A DNA stretch of 64,000 bases from Pseudomonas fluorescens. GTDB taxonomy: Bacteria; Pseudomonadota; Gammaproteobacteria; Pseudomonadales; Pseudomonadaceae. The notes under the pieces are model-generated. The model did no database searches and was not told the origin of the DNA. It saw only the letters and a list, made by a program, of their open reading frames with translations. Of the stretch, positions 43,037 through 52,734 are shown in pieces. Where the stretch lies: the NCBI RefSeq assembly GCF_001902145.1, contig NZ_MRST01000023.1, positions 248,001 to 312,000 of the forward strand. Direction: 5' to 3'. Both the position numbers and the translations under genes were made by a program. Numbering within the stretch: position 1 is the stretch's first letter; every line of letters starts with the position of its first letter.

Positions 43037-44529
43037 AGCGGTCGGGTTGCGGCATCCATTGTCCGGTTACGGCCGTTGTGCTTGGCCTGATACAACGCCT
43101 GATCAGCCTTGAGCAGCAGGTCTTCAAGGGAGATACGGCTGTGCTTCTGCCAGGTACTCAGGCCGATGCTCACAGTGATCGGTTGCTCGTCCCCATCCAC
43201 TCGCGGCAAGTGCTGGACCCCCTTGCGGATATGCTCGGCGATCACCCACGCCCCCTTGGCGTCGGTATTGGGCAGCACCACCGCGAACTCTTCACCGCCA
43301 TAACGCGCCGCCAGGTCGGCAGGGCGGCGGATATGGCTGGCGATTACATGCGCGACTGCACGCAACGCCTCATCGCCGCCCTGGTGACCGTGGCGGTCGT
43401 TGAAGGCCTTGAAGTGGTCCACATCGATCATCAGTACGCTCAACGACTCGGTTGAGCGTTGTGCCCGGTCCCATTCCAGCCGCAAGCGTTCGTCCAGCGT
43501 GCGACGGTTGGCCAGTCCGGTAAGGGCGTCGGTGGCTGCCAGTTCTGACAGCACCTGTTCGGCGCGATGGCGACGGCGCAGCTCCATGCACAGCGCCCAG
43601 GTCAGCCACAGCAGGCCCACGCACAACACTCCGGTCGCGATGCTGACCAGCCACGCCGCACGTCGCCAGGGTGCGAACATTTCATCGCTGGACAAGGCCA
43701 CTGCCACGATCAGCGGCAAGTTGCCCACATTAGAAAAACTGTAGAGCCGTGCCTGGCGATCGACACTGGAGATACTTTGGAAGCTGCCGTCCCGTTCGCG
43801 CAGCATGCGCGCCACATTCGGGCGCTGGCTCAGGTCCTTGTCGACGATATCTACTTCCAGCAGAGGCTCTTGCGCCAGCAGGATGCCTTGGTGGTTGAGC
43901 AGGTTGATGGTGCTGTTGCTGCCGATGTTCAAGCTGCTGAACAACTGATGAAAGTACGACAGGCGCATGGATGCGGCAGCCACCCCCAGAAAGCGCCCGC
44001 TCGGTGACGAAACGCGACGGCTGAAAGCGATGCGCCAAGGATCGGCACACTGGCAGCGCGCCATGAACGGGCGGCTGATATACAAGCCCAGGTCGGGGTT
44101 GTTGCGATGCGCCTTAAAATAGTCCCGGTCGGCAAAGTTACCCAGCTTGGGCGTGAGCAGGGACGAATCGGCAATCACCTCGCCGGCCGGGTCCAACAGC
44201 AGGATATCGCCCTTGTATGGCGCCGCTGCGGAACGATCGAACAGTACCAAATGACGGATGCTCTCTGAAACGTCCTGCAGGTCAGTGCGCTCGGTAGCGG
44301 TGATCAAGCCTTTGAGGGCCATGTCATAGAGTTCGACATTGCGCAGCACGTCAGCGTCGATCAATTGAGTGATGGTATTGGCGGTGCGCTTGGCCGTCTG
44401 CAGGGTGTTGGCATGTTCACGAATCAGCAGCGCAGTGACGACCCCCACGATCAGCAACACCGTGAGCGTGCTGCCCAGGATCAGCAAGCGCTCCGGGCGG
44501 CGGTTGGGGCGGGTAGGGCTTGAACTCAT
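43033..44529 (-). CDS. Membrane diguanylate cyclase with periplasmic sensor region
   Basis: A 498-residue protein. One helix lies near residues 16-38 and a second near 285-308, so the segment between is periplasmic and resembles a dCache-type sensor (DLGLYISRPFMARCQCADPW). The cytoplasmic GGDEF domain follows (about 335-490). The active site GGEEF lies near residue 410 and an RPAD (RxxD) inhibitory site sits five residues before it, so synthesis of cyclic-di-GMP with product inhibition is expected. The frame runs to 44673 through REPIN D, but a normal N-terminus starts at 44529. The TAG stop lies inside REPIN C. Confidence 0.88.
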   Translation of the reverse strand: MSSSPTRPNRRPERLLILGSTLTVLLIVGVVTALLIREHANTLQTAKRTANTITQLIDADVLRNVELYDMALKGLITATERTDLQDVSESIRHLVLFDRSAAAPYKGDILLLDPAGEVIADSSLLTPKLGNFADRDYFKAHRNNPDLGLYISRPFMARCQCADPWRIAFSRRVSSPSGRFLGVAAASMRLSYFHQLFSSLNIGSNSTINLLNHQGILLAQEPLLEVDIVDKDLSQRPNVARMLRERDGSFQSISSVDRQARLYSFSNVGNLPLIVAVALSSDEMFAPWRRAAWLVSIATGVLCVGLLWLTWALCMELRRRHRAEQVLSELAATDALTGLANRRTLDERLRLEWDRAQRSTESLSVLMIDVDHFKAFNDRHGHQGGDEALRAVAHVIASHIRRPADLAARYGGEEFAVVLPNTDAKGAWVIAEHIRKGVQHLPRVDGDEQPITVSIGLSTWQKHSRISLEDLLLKADQALYQAKHNGRNRTMDAATRPL

Positions 44530-44586
44530 CGGGCACACTTCTGCGTTGAGGATGCCCTTAGCGTAGTAGCAACTCTTAAATATGGC

Positions 44587-44686
44587 TGTAGGAGCGAGCT
44601 TGCTCGCGAAAAACTCACAGACGCCGCGTTTATTCAGGAAGCACGCGTTATCGTTAACGTTTTTCGCGAGCAAGCTCGCTCCTACA
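44587..44686. repeat. REPIN, type 1, copy D
   Basis: Perfect 28-base inverted arms at 44587-44614 and 44659-44686. The 44-base spacer differs from that of copy A at only a few positions, although the copies lie 42 kb apart, which suggests recent duplication. It sits between the diguanylate cyclase start and the OprD stop. Confidence 0.93.
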
Positions 44687-44688
44687 TG

Positions 44689-46008
44689 TCAGAACACGTT
44701 GATCGGGTAATCCACGATCACACGGTACTCATCCACATCCCGGTCCACTGCCGAGTAGCCATTGCTTCCCCGATTGGTCGCCCACTGCAGGCGCACGGCC
44801 AAGTCCTTGGCCTTGCCGCCCTGCACCACATATTTCACGTCGATATCTCGCTCCCAGTGCTTGGCGTCCTTGCCATCGGCGCTGTACCAGTTGCTGTAGC
44901 CGCGACTGTTGGGGTCGACCTTGGTCAGGTCGGTCTTGCCGCTGATGTAGGACACGGCAGACGTCAGGCCGGGCACGCCGAGGCCGGCGAAGTCGTAGGC
45001 GTACTTGAGCTTCCAGGAGCGCTCGTTGGGCCCGTTGAAGTCCGAGTACTGCTGGGAGTTGTCCAGGTACACGCTGTCGCCCTGGGTGATGTAGTCGAAC
45101 GGCGTATTGCCATTGACCCGCTGATAAGTCGCCGTGACGCTGTGGTTGCCCACGCCCACGGTGAAATGCAGGCTGTAGGTGTTGTTGTCGATATCTCCCA
45201 GCAGCGATTGGCCGGTGTCCTGGGTATGGTAGTAGTGCAGGCCGGGGGTCAGGCTGACCAGGTCGTTCAAGGCGTAGGTGTATTCGAGGTCGTAGTAATA
45301 CTGGTGCCAGACATCCTTGAGTTCGGAGGCGTACAGGTTGCTGGTCAGCCCCGTAATACCGCTGAACGACACGCCAGCCCAATCCAGGTGCTGGCTGTCG
45401 GTGTTGGCGGGCAGCGTGCCGTAGCTGGTGCCGATGCGCCGATGGCCGCTCTGGTTGTAGAGCTTGGTGAAACTGGCCTGGCCACCTTCGATCATCCAGC
45501 CGTCAAAGCTGTGGTTGGTCAGGCTCACGCCACGGAAAGTCTGCGGCAACATGCGCGTCATGCCGCCGGCGATCACCGGGTTGTTGAGGAACAGGTCGCC
45601 GGCTTTCAGTTCGGTGTCGAAGGCGCGCAGCTTCAAGGTGCCGCCAGCCGTCGAGAACGAACCCGGTGCCTTGCCGTTACCGCTGCCATACGGAAGGATG
45701 CTGGAACCATCCGTACCACCACCGCCGTCGAGCTTGAGGCCGAGCATGGCATTGACGTCCAGGCCGAAGCCGACGGTGCCCTGGGTGTAGCCGGATTCGA
45801 AGGTGCCGATAAAGCCCTGGCCCCATTCCTTGCTGTCATCGGTATGAATATCGCGTCGGTCGCGGTTCATGTAGTAGTTGCGGGTGTTGATCGTGAGGTG
45901 GGAGCCTTCGACGAAACCGTCGTTGGGGGTAGTGTCTGCCGCCTGGGCGAGGGGAGTGATCGTTGCTGCAATTGCGAGGAATAACGGGGTGAACGTCAGC
46001 GAGTTCTT
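44689..46008 (-). CDS. OprD-family outer-membrane porin
   Basis: A 439-residue porin of the pseudomonad OprD family. A signal peptide ([20 protein letters not shown] followed by LAQA) precedes [20 protein letters not shown], a typical OprD N-terminus, and the end VDYPINVF carries the terminal Phe of outer membrane barrels. OprD proteins form channels for amino acids or aromatic acids; the specific substrate cannot be read. The start is GTG at 46008 with AAAGGAG upstream; the TTG at 46032 is less likely. Confidence 0.88.
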   Translation of the reverse strand, partial: KNSLTFTPLFLAIAATITPLAQAADTTPNDGFVEGSHLTINTRNYYMNRDRRDIHTDDSKEWGQGFIGTFESGYTQGTVGFGLDVNAMLGLKLDGGGGTDGSSILPYGSGNGKAPGSFSTAGGTLKLRAFDTELKAGDLFLNNPVIAGGMTRMLPQTFRGVSLTNHSFDGWMIEGGQASFTKLYNQSGHRRIGTSYGTLPANTDSQHLDWAGVSFSGITGLTSNLYASELKDVWHQYYYDLEYTYALNDLVSLTPGLHYYHTQDTGQSLLGDIDNNTYSLHFTVGVGNHSVTATYQRVNGNTPFDYITQGDSVYLDNSQQYSDFNGPNERSWKLKYAYDFAGLGVPGLTSAVSYISGKTDLTKVDPNSRGYSNWYSADGKDAKHWERDIDVKYVVQGGKAKDLAVRLQWATNRGSNGYSAVDRDVDEYRVIVDYPINVF

Positions 46009-46085
46009 CACCGGTGGAGCTCCTTTGGTCAATCATGAACGGCCAGTGTCGTAGGGGTGTGCCCGGCCTTTTTTCACGGCAAAAA

Positions 46086-46109
46086 AAAGCCGCTGAAGTC
46101 AGCGGCTTT
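46086..46109 (-). terminator. Intrinsic terminator on the minus strand
   Basis: aaagccgctga and tcagcggcttt form an 11-bp arm pair around a tiny loop (the inner pairs likely open). On the minus strand it is followed by eight U residues. It lies about 280 bases downstream of the histidine kinase stop and upstream of the OprD gene. Confidence 0.8.
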
Positions 46110-46290
46110 AAGACAGATTCCCAGTGTAGAGCCCTGGAAATAAGTCGAGGGAAATTCGGGTGAGTGGTCAGCTGCCTTTGCCGTCGCGCTCATCGGTGCG
46201 TCAAAGTAACGCAGGCGAGCAGTGCGATACAGAGTGTAACAAGATAATAACTATTGCCCAAACCGCAACAGTGCGAGCGATGGGATCTCC

Positions 46291-46377
46291 TGTGGGAGCT
46301 GGCTTGCCTGCGATGCAGACACTTCGGTATGTCAGGCGCACCGAGGTGATGCTATCGCAGGCAAGCCAGCTCCCATA
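46291..46377. repeat. REPIN, type 2
   Basis: Perfect 22-base inverted arms at 46293-46314 and 46354-46375 (tgggagctggcttgcctgcg core) flank 39 bases. The sequence is unrelated in detail to the type 1 REPINs. It lies in the 384-base gap between the OprD gene and the kinase stop, which otherwise holds only the terminator at 46086 and no visible gene. Confidence 0.9.
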
Positions 46378-46392
46378 TTTTGACCGAGTTGT

Positions 46393-47757
46393 TTAGACCG
46401 GCAGGGTGATACCAAACGTATTGCCACCGCCTTCACTACGCACAAACACATCCCCCCCATGCATCAACGCAATCGCCTTGACGATCGCCAGCCCCAGCCC
46501 GTGATTGGCCCCGCTGTTGCTGCGCGAGGCATCCACCCGATAGAAACGTTCGAACAGGCGTGGCAAGTGTTCGCTGGCAATGACCTCGCCGGGGTTGGTC
46601 ACGCCAATCGTCACCTGGTGTGCCTGCACTTCAATGTGCACGTCGATGACTTGCCCAGGTGCGGTGTGTTGCACGGCATTGCTCAGTAGATTGATCAGTG
46701 CGCGACGCAGATGGGCCTTTTCGATCTGCACCACGGCATCGCCGTGCACGCGCACTTTGACCTGGGCGTCTTCGAGGATGAAGTCCAGGTAGTCGAGGGT
46801 GGTGGCTACCTCATCGGCCAGGGCGCTTTCGATCAGCTTGGTGGCCTTGCTGCCCTGGTCGGCGCTGGCGAGGAACAGCATGTCATTGATGATCGAGCGC
46901 AGCCGTTCCAGCTCTTCCAGGTTCGATTGCAGCACCTCGAAATATTGCTCCGCCGACCGACCGCGAGTGAGGGCCACCTGGGTCTGGCCAATCAGGTTGG
47001 TGAGCGGCGAACGCAGTTCGTGGGCGACGTCGGCGTTGAACGATTCCAGGCGCGAATACGCCTGCTCGACACGGTCGAGGGTGGCGTTGAACGAATTGAC
47101 GAACTGGCTCAATTCCGGCGGCAGCGGCGACAGGTGCAGGCGCCCGGAGAGTTTCGGCGGCGCAAGCTTTTGCGCCTCATCCGAGAGTTTGCTCAGGGGC
47201 TTGAGGCCGATACGGGCGACCCAGAACCCCAACAGTGCCGCCAGTACTACACCAACCAGCGCCAGGCTGACCAATGCCACCAGCAAGTGATGCTGGGTGG
47301 CGCGGAAGTTCTCCGTGTCGATGGCAATCATGAAGCGCAGCGCCGGGCGCTGGTCCTTGGCTGCAAACTGGCTGACCAGCACCTTGAAGGGATAATCGTG
47401 ACCCGGCAGGCGCAGGTCGCGCTTGCCCGTGGCGCCCTCGGCAAAGGCACGAATCTGTGCATCCGGCTCACCGTATTCGTAGCTCGGGTCGCTGCTGACC
47501 ACCCAGAAACGGATGCGCTTGTCTTCTTCCCCCAACAGCTTGAGCTTGGACTTGATCTTGGCCCAATGGTCCGGGGTGCCGAAGCGATTGATCGACGACT
47601 CCAGCACGCTGTAGCGCGCATCCAGCTCGGCCCCTGGCAGCAACCCCAGGCCACGGTCCACCTGCTGGTACAGCGCGCCGCCGATCAACAGGAAGATCAG
47701 CAGCGCCACCAGGGTGAACATGCCACTCAGGCGCAGGGCGATGGAGTTAGCGACCAC
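46393..47757 (-). CDS. Heavy-metal-type sensor histidine kinase (CusS-like)
   Basis: A 454-residue histidine kinase. A first helix (about residues 10-32) and a second (about 153-175) bracket a periplasmic sensor region. HAMP follows, then the H-box FNADVAHELRSPLTNLIGQT (about 230-249, His236), the N-box LINLLSNAVQHT and the G-box GLGLAIVKAIALMHGG. The H-box form is that of CusS/CopS-like kinases. The GTG start at 47757 overlaps the regulator stop by 11 bases; upstream codons are a shadow of the regulator gene. It is the last gene of the RND operon. Confidence 0.85.
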   Translation of the reverse strand: MVANSIALRLSGMFTLVALLIFLLIGGALYQQVDRGLGLLPGAELDARYSVLESSINRFGTPDHWAKIKSKLKLLGEEDKRIRFWVVSSDPSYEYGEPDAQIRAFAEGATGKRDLRLPGHDYPFKVLVSQFAAKDQRPALRFMIAIDTENFRATQHHLLVALVSLALVGVVLAALLGFWVARIGLKPLSKLSDEAQKLAPPKLSGRLHLSPLPPELSQFVNSFNATLDRVEQAYSRLESFNADVAHELRSPLTNLIGQTQVALTRGRSAEQYFEVLQSNLEELERLRSIINDMLFLASADQGSKATKLIESALADEVATTLDYLDFILEDAQVKVRVHGDAVVQIEKAHLRRALINLLSNAVQHTAPGQVIDVHIEVQAHQVTIGVTNPGEVIASEHLPRLFERFYRVDASRSNSGANHGLGLAIVKAIALMHGGDVFVRSEGGGNTFGITLPV

Positions 47758-48439
47758 TGTGGTTTTCCTGCATGCGGTTCTCCAGCACATAGCCCATGCC
47801 GCGAATGGTGTGCAGCAGCTTGTGTTCGAACGGCCCATCGAGCTTGGCGCGCAGGCGCTTGATCGCCACCTCCACGACGTTGGCATCGCTGTCGAAATTG
47901 ATGTCCCAGACCATCTCGGCAATCGCGGTCTTGGACAGGATCTCGCCCTGGCGCCGCGCCAATACGCTGAGCAGCGAGAATTCCTTGGCGGTCAGGTCCA
48001 GGCGCAGGCCGTTGCGGCTGGCCTTGCGGCTGATCAGGTCGATCCACAGGTCTGCGACGGTGACCTGCACCGGTTCATGGCCGCCGCTGCGGCGGGTCAG
48101 GGCTTGCAGGCGTGCCACCAGCTCCAGGAACGAAAACGGCTTGCCCAGGTAATCATCGGCGCCTTCGCGCAGGCCGCGGATGCGGTCTTCCACGCGCTCG
48201 CGAGCGGTGAGCATGATCACCGGCGTCTGCTTGCGGGCGCGCAGGGCACGCAACACACCGAAGCCATCCAGGCCGGGCAGCATCACGTCGAGCACAATCA
48301 CCGCATACTCATTCTCCAGCGCCAGGTGCAGGCCCTCGACGCCTTCGCGCGCCACATCGACGGTGTAGCCTTGTTCTGTCAGGCCGCGGTGCAGGTAGTC
48401 TGCGGTTTTTTCTTCATCTTCAATAATCAGGACGCGCAT
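47747..48439 (-). CDS. OmpR-family response regulator (CusR/CopR-like)
   Basis: A 230-residue response regulator. The receiver domain has the acidic pair EDEE (about residues 7-10), the phosphorylated Asp in IVLDVMLPGLDGF (Asp51) and Lys101 in DYLGKPF. The C-terminal winged helix (about 127-225) has TAKEFSLLSVLARRQGEILS and the RGMGYVLE end. It is of the heavy-metal (CusR/CzcR) type and starts 27 bases after the RND pump gene, with GAGG upstream. It probably controls this operon. Confidence 0.86.
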   Translation of the reverse strand: MRVLIIEDEEKTADYLHRGLTEQGYTVDVAREGVEGLHLALENEYAVIVLDVMLPGLDGFGVLRALRARKQTPVIMLTARERVEDRIRGLREGADDYLGKPFSFLELVARLQALTRRSGGHEPVQVTVADLWIDLISRKASRNGLRLDLTAKEFSLLSVLARRQGEILSKTAIAEMVWDINFDSDANVVEVAIKRLRAKLDGPFEHKLLHTIRGMGYVLENRMQENHSGR

Positions 48440-48466
48440 GACCGCCTCAGTGTGTGGTCGCCAGCG

Positions 48467-51400
48467 TCAGCGCTGGTTTGGGCCTGTGGAAAAACGTTCA
48501 AGGTACAAGTATATGACCGGCGTGGTGAACAGCGTCAGCGCCTGGCTCACCAGCAAGCCACCGACCACCGCGATGCCCAGCGGCTGGCGCAGCTCTGCCC
48601 CCGGGCCTGCGCCGAGCATCAACGGCACCGCGCCGAGCAACGCGGCAAGGGTGGTCATGATGATCGGCCGGAACCGCGTGACGCAGGCTTCATAAATCGC
48701 ATCTTCGGGTGGCAGCCCGCGTACCCGCTGCGCCTCCAGGGCGAAGTCGATCATCAAGATACCGTTTTTCTTCACGATGCCGATCAGCAGCACCAGGCCG
48801 ATCAAGGCCATGATCGAAAAGTCCTGGCCCAGCAGCCACAGCATGACCAGTGCACCGAGGCCCGCCGAGGGCAAGGTGGAAATGATCGTCAGCGGGTGCA
48901 CAAAACTCTCATACAGCACACCCAGGATAATGTAGACCGCCACCAGCGCCGCGAGGATCAGCCACGGCTGGCTGGCCAGCGAGCTCTGGAACGCCTGGGC
49001 CGCACCCTGGAAGTTGCCGATAATTGTGCTCGGCATTCCGATTTCGTTCTTGGCCTGGTCGAGCATAAACACCGCATCGCCCAGGGCCACGCCGGGCGCC
49101 AGGTTGAACGACAGGTTGGCGGCGGGGAACATGCCGTCATGGCTGATGGACAACGGCCCGACTGTGGGCGGGTCGACTTTGGCCAAGGCCGACAGCGGCA
49201 CCATTTCATTGGTCAGTGGAGAGCGCAGGTAAAAATAGTCGAGGCTTTCGGCCTTGCCGCGCTGTTGGCTGTCCAGTTCAAGTATCACTTGGTATTGGTT
49301 GATCTCGGTCTGGAACTCGTTGATCTGGCGCTGGCCGAAGGCGTCGTACAACGCCTGGTCGACATCGGTGGCGGTCAGCCCGAAGCGCGCGGCGGCCTGG
49401 CGGTCGATGCTGATATGGGTGATGCTGCCGCCCAGTTGCAGGTCGTTGGACAGGTCGCGAAACGCCGGGTTGGCGCGCAGTTTTTCGGTGAGGCGCTGGG
49501 TCCAGGTGTTCAGCGTCGGGCCGTCGTTGCTCTTGAGCACGTATTGATACTGGGCGCGGCTGGGGCCGGAGCTCAGGTTGATGTCCTGGCCGGCGCGCAG
49601 GTACAGCACGATGCCCGGCACCTTCGCCAGCTGCGGGCGGATGCGGTCGATGAACTGGCTGGCGGACACATCGCGCTCACTGCGGTCTTTCAAGGCGATC
49701 CAGAAGCGGCCGTTGGCGATGGTCTGGTTGCTGCCGGTGACGCCGACTGAATGGGAAAACGCCTGCACCGCCGGGTCGGCCTTGACGATCTCGGCCAGGG
49801 CCTTGTGCTTGGCGACCATGTCCTTGTACGACACGTCGGCCGCCGCTTCGCTGGTGCCGAGCACGAAACCGGTGTCCTGCACCGGGAAGAATCCCTTGGG
49901 AATGAACACATAGCCGACCACCGCCAGGGCGAGGGTTACCACGAAAATCGCGGCCATGCTGCGTTGGTGCGCCAGGGCTCGGCGCAGGTTGCGCGCATAG
50001 CCGGCCAGCAGGCGTTCGCTGAAGCTGGGTTTGGCGTGGGCAGGGTGGGTAGGGGCACGCATGAACAAGGCGGCCAGCGTCGGTGCCAATGTCAGCGAAA
50101 CCACCACTGAAATCAGAATGGTCGCGGTGGCCGTCAACGCAAATTCCTTGAACAACCGACCGACCACGCCGCCCATGAACAGCAGCGGAATAAACGCCGC
50201 CACCAGCGAGAAGCTGATGGACACCACGGTAAAGCCAATTTCACCCGAGCCCTTGATCGCTGCTTCGCGCTTGCCCAGGCCAGCCTCCAGGTGCCGATGG
50301 ATGTTCTCCACCACCACAATCGCATCGTCCACCACAAAGCCCACGGCGATCACGATGGCCACCAGGGTCAGGTTGTTCAGGCTGAACCCCATCACATACA
50401 TCAGGGCGAAACTGGCCACCAGCGAGACACCCAACACCGCAGACACAATCAGCGTCGCCGACAGTTGACGCAGGAACAACGCCATCACCGCCACCACCAG
50501 CAGGATGGCGATCAGCAGGGTCATTTCCACCTCATGCAGTGAAGCGCGGATGGTCTTGGTGCGGTCCGTCAACACGCTGACCTGCACCGAGGCCGGCAAC
50601 ATGCCTTGCAGGCGCGGCAACTCGGCTTGAATGCGGTCGACGGTGTCGACGATGTTGGCGCCGGGCTGGCGCGAAATCACCAGGTTCACCCCTGGGGTAT
50701 CGCCGGACCAGGCTTGTACGTAGGCGTTTTCCGAGCCGTTGATGACCTTGGCGATATCGCGCAGTTGAACCGGCGCACCATCCTTGTAGGAAACGATCAG
50801 TTGGCCGTATTCCTCCGGGTGAAACAGCTGGTCGTTGGTCGACAGGGTGGACACGCTGTTTTCGCCATAGATCGCGCCCTTGGCCAGGTTGAGGCTCGAC
50901 TGCTGGATGGCCAGGCGTATGTCAGCGAGGGTCAGGCCAATGGCCGCGAGCTTGTCAGGGGACGCCTGCACGCGAATCGCCGGGCGTTGCTGGCCGGTGA
51001 TGTTGATCTGGCCGACGCCGTCGATCTGGCTGATCTGGCGCGCCAGCAGGGTCTCCACGTAGTCGCTCAGCTCGGTGCTGGGCATGCTGCTGGAACTGAC
51101 GCTGAGGATCAGCACCGGGCTGTCCGCCGGGTTGACCTTCCTCCAGGTAGGCAAACTCGGCATGTCGCTGGGCAGCTTGCCGGACGCGGTGTTGATCGCG
51201 GCCTGGACTTCCTGGGCGGCGGTATCGATGCTTTTTTCCAGGGTAAATTGCAGGGTCAAGAGGCTGGAGCCCAAGGCGCTGCTGGAGGTCATCTGGGTCA
51301 TGCCGGGGATGGCGCTGAACTGCACCTCAAGAGGCGTTGCCACCGACGAGGCCATGGTGTCCGGGCTGGCGCCGGGCAGTTGCGCAGTAACCTGGATGGT

Positions 51401-51541
51401 CGGGAATTCCGCTTCCGGCAATGGCGCGACGGCCAGGTTCGGGAAGGCAATGATCCCCAGCAGCACCAACGCGAAGGTCAACAGCAGGGTGGCGACCGGG
51501 TGATCAACGCACCAGGCCGAGGGCGAACGGCTTGCGCTCAT
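48467..51541 (-). CDS. RND efflux pump permease (HAE-1/MdtC-like)
   Basis: A 1024-residue inner membrane transporter. It opens WCVDHPVATLLLTFALVLLG followed by the first large periplasmic domain and has the usual 12 helices, with the Asp-containing proton relay in helix 4 (VGFVVDDAIVVVENIHRH, about residues 399-416). The sequence resembles the MdtB/MdtC and MuxB/MuxC group, which exports drugs, more than metal pumps. It overlaps the adaptor gene stop by ATGA. No outer membrane channel gene lies in the operon. Confidence 0.88.
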   Translation of the reverse strand: MSASRSPSAWCVDHPVATLLLTFALVLLGIIAFPNLAVAPLPEAEFPTIQVTAQLPGASPDTMASSVATPLEVQFSAIPGMTQMTSSSALGSSLLTLQFTLEKSIDTAAQEVQAAINTASGKLPSDMPSLPTWRKVNPADSPVLILSVSSSSMPSTELSDYVETLLARQISQIDGVGQINITGQQRPAIRVQASPDKLAAIGLTLADIRLAIQQSSLNLAKGAIYGENSVSTLSTNDQLFHPEEYGQLIVSYKDGAPVQLRDIAKVINGSENAYVQAWSGDTPGVNLVISRQPGANIVDTVDRIQAELPRLQGMLPASVQVSVLTDRTKTIRASLHEVEMTLLIAILLVVAVMALFLRQLSATLIVSAVLGVSLVASFALMYVMGFSLNNLTLVAIVIAVGFVVDDAIVVVENIHRHLEAGLGKREAAIKGSGEIGFTVVSISFSLVAAFIPLLFMGGVVGRLFKEFALTATATILISVVVSLTLAPTLAALFMRAPTHPAHAKPSFSERLLAGYARNLRRALAHQRSMAAIFVVTLALAVVGYVFIPKGFFPVQDTGFVLGTSEAAADVSYKDMVAKHKALAEIVKADPAVQAFSHSVGVTGSNQTIANGRFWIALKDRSERDVSASQFIDRIRPQLAKVPGIVLYLRAGQDINLSSGPSRAQYQYVLKSNDGPTLNTWTQRLTEKLRANPAFRDLSNDLQLGGSITHISIDRQAAARFGLTATDVDQALYDAFGQRQINEFQTEINQYQVILELDSQQRGKAESLDYFYLRSPLTNEMVPLSALAKVDPPTVGPLSISHDGMFPAANLSFNLAPGVALGDAVFMLDQAKNEIGMPSTIIGNFQGAAQAFQSSLASQPWLILAALVAVYIILGVLYESFVHPLTIISTLPSAGLGALVMLWLLGQDFSIMALIGLVLLIGIVKKNGILMIDFALEAQRVRGLPPEDAIYEACVTRFRPIIMTTLAALLGAVPLMLGAGPGAELRQPLGIAVVGGLLVSQALTLFTTPVIYLYLERFSTGPNQR

Positions 51542-52704
51542 GGCTGCACCTGGGCGTTGGCGGTGTGGATCACTTGCGGCGGCTCCTTGAGCACCTCCAC
51601 CTGGGCGCCGGCCTTGAGTCGCGATTGCCCATCGCTGACCAGCACATCGCCGGCCTGCACGCCTTTGATGATATTGATGTCGCTGTTCTGGTAGGCGACC
51701 TGCACCGGCACCACCTCGACTTTGTCAGCGCTTACGCGGTACACGAAATGTGAGTCCAGCCCACGCTGCACCACGGTCGGCGGTACCACCAGGGCGTTCT
51801 TGTCGAGGGCCGTCTGGATTTTGATGGTCACCAGTTGCCCCGGCCATAGCTTATGCGCCGGGTTGCTGAACTCGGCCTTGGCCCGCAGGGTGCCGGTGGT
51901 GGAACTGATCTGGTTGTCGATCAGGCTCAGGTGGCCTTCGCCGAGCAGGTCGCCGGTCTGGCCGTCGGTGTCGGCGCCCAGGTAGGCGTCGACGGTGGCC
52001 CGGGTGGGGGCGGCGATCAGGCCCTGCAAGGTTGGCAGCATCTGCTGTGGCAGCGAGAACTCAATGGCAATCGGGTCGAGTTGGGTGACGGTAAACAGCC
52101 CCTGGGTGTCGCTCATGCGCAGGAAGTTGCCTTCGTCCACGTTGCGGATGCCCACGCGGCCGCTGACCGGGGAGCGAATCTGGGTATAGGAAAGTTGTAC
52201 TTGAGCCGCATCAATGGCCGCCTGGTTGCCCTGCGCCGTGGCCTTGAGCTGGTTGACCAGCGCCTGTTGCTGATCATAGGTCTGCTTCGACACGCCATCG
52301 TCGATGCTCAGTGCCTTGTAACGCTTGAGGTTGATCAACGCCACTTGCAACTGTGCCTGGCTTTCCCCCAATTGTGCCTTGGCCTGGTCGAGGCTGGCGC
52401 GGATCGAGCGGTCGTCGATGGTGGCCAGCAGATCACCAGCTTTCACCGATTGGCCTTCCTTGACCAGCAGTTGGGTGAGGATGCCGTCGATCTGCGGGCG
52501 AATCACCACGCTGTGCAACGACAGCACTGAGCCTATGCCGCTGACAAACCTGGGAACGTCCTGTTGGGCGACGCTCACCACCCGTACCGGGATCGCCGTG
52601 GGCGCTGCCAGGCGGGGCTTGGCAGGCCGTGTTACTGCCCAGGCGGCCACCGCCAATACCAAGAGGATGCCCACCATCAGGGCCGTGTTTTGTTTTATCT
52701 GCAT
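51538..52704 (-). CDS. RND efflux periplasmic adaptor (MdtA-like)
   Basis: A 388-residue membrane fusion protein. One N-terminal helix (about residues 8-26) anchors it. The lipoyl/biotinyl halves are RPQIDGILTQLLVKEGQSVK (about 66-85) and VSGRVGIRNVDEGNF (about 173-187), with a helical hairpin between and a beta-barrel domain after. It links the adjacent pump to an outer membrane channel such as TolC. The frame opens at 52857, but the helix follows the ATG at 52704. No strong ribosome site is seen there. Confidence 0.86.
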   Translation of the reverse strand: MQIKQNTALMVGILLVLAVAAWAVTRPAKPRLAAPTAIPVRVVSVAQQDVPRFVSGIGSVLSLHSVVIRPQIDGILTQLLVKEGQSVKAGDLLATIDDRSIRASLDQAKAQLGESQAQLQVALINLKRYKALSIDDGVSKQTYDQQQALVNQLKATAQGNQAAIDAAQVQLSYTQIRSPVSGRVGIRNVDEGNFLRMSDTQGLFTVTQLDPIAIEFSLPQQMLPTLQGLIAAPTRATVDAYLGADTDGQTGDLLGEGHLSLIDNQISSTTGTLRAKAEFSNPAHKLWPGQLVTIKIQTALDKNALVVPPTVVQRGLDSHFVYRVSADKVEVVPVQVAYQNSDINIIKGVQAGDVLVSDGQSRLKAGAQVEVLKEPPQVIHTANAQVQP

Positions 52705-52734
52705 GGGAGGCGCCGGGGCGCAGTTGCAAGTTTT

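Noticed and set aside
44530..44673. N-terminal extension of the diguanylate cyclase through REPIN D
   Set aside because: The extra residues are encoded by repeat DNA and similar peptides appear wherever a REPIN is read in that frame; a normal membrane-protein start exists at 44529.
47714..49750. 678-residue plus-strand frame opposite the regulator and RND pump
   Set aside because: Repetitive His/Gln/Arg-rich composition and full overlap with strongly supported genes.
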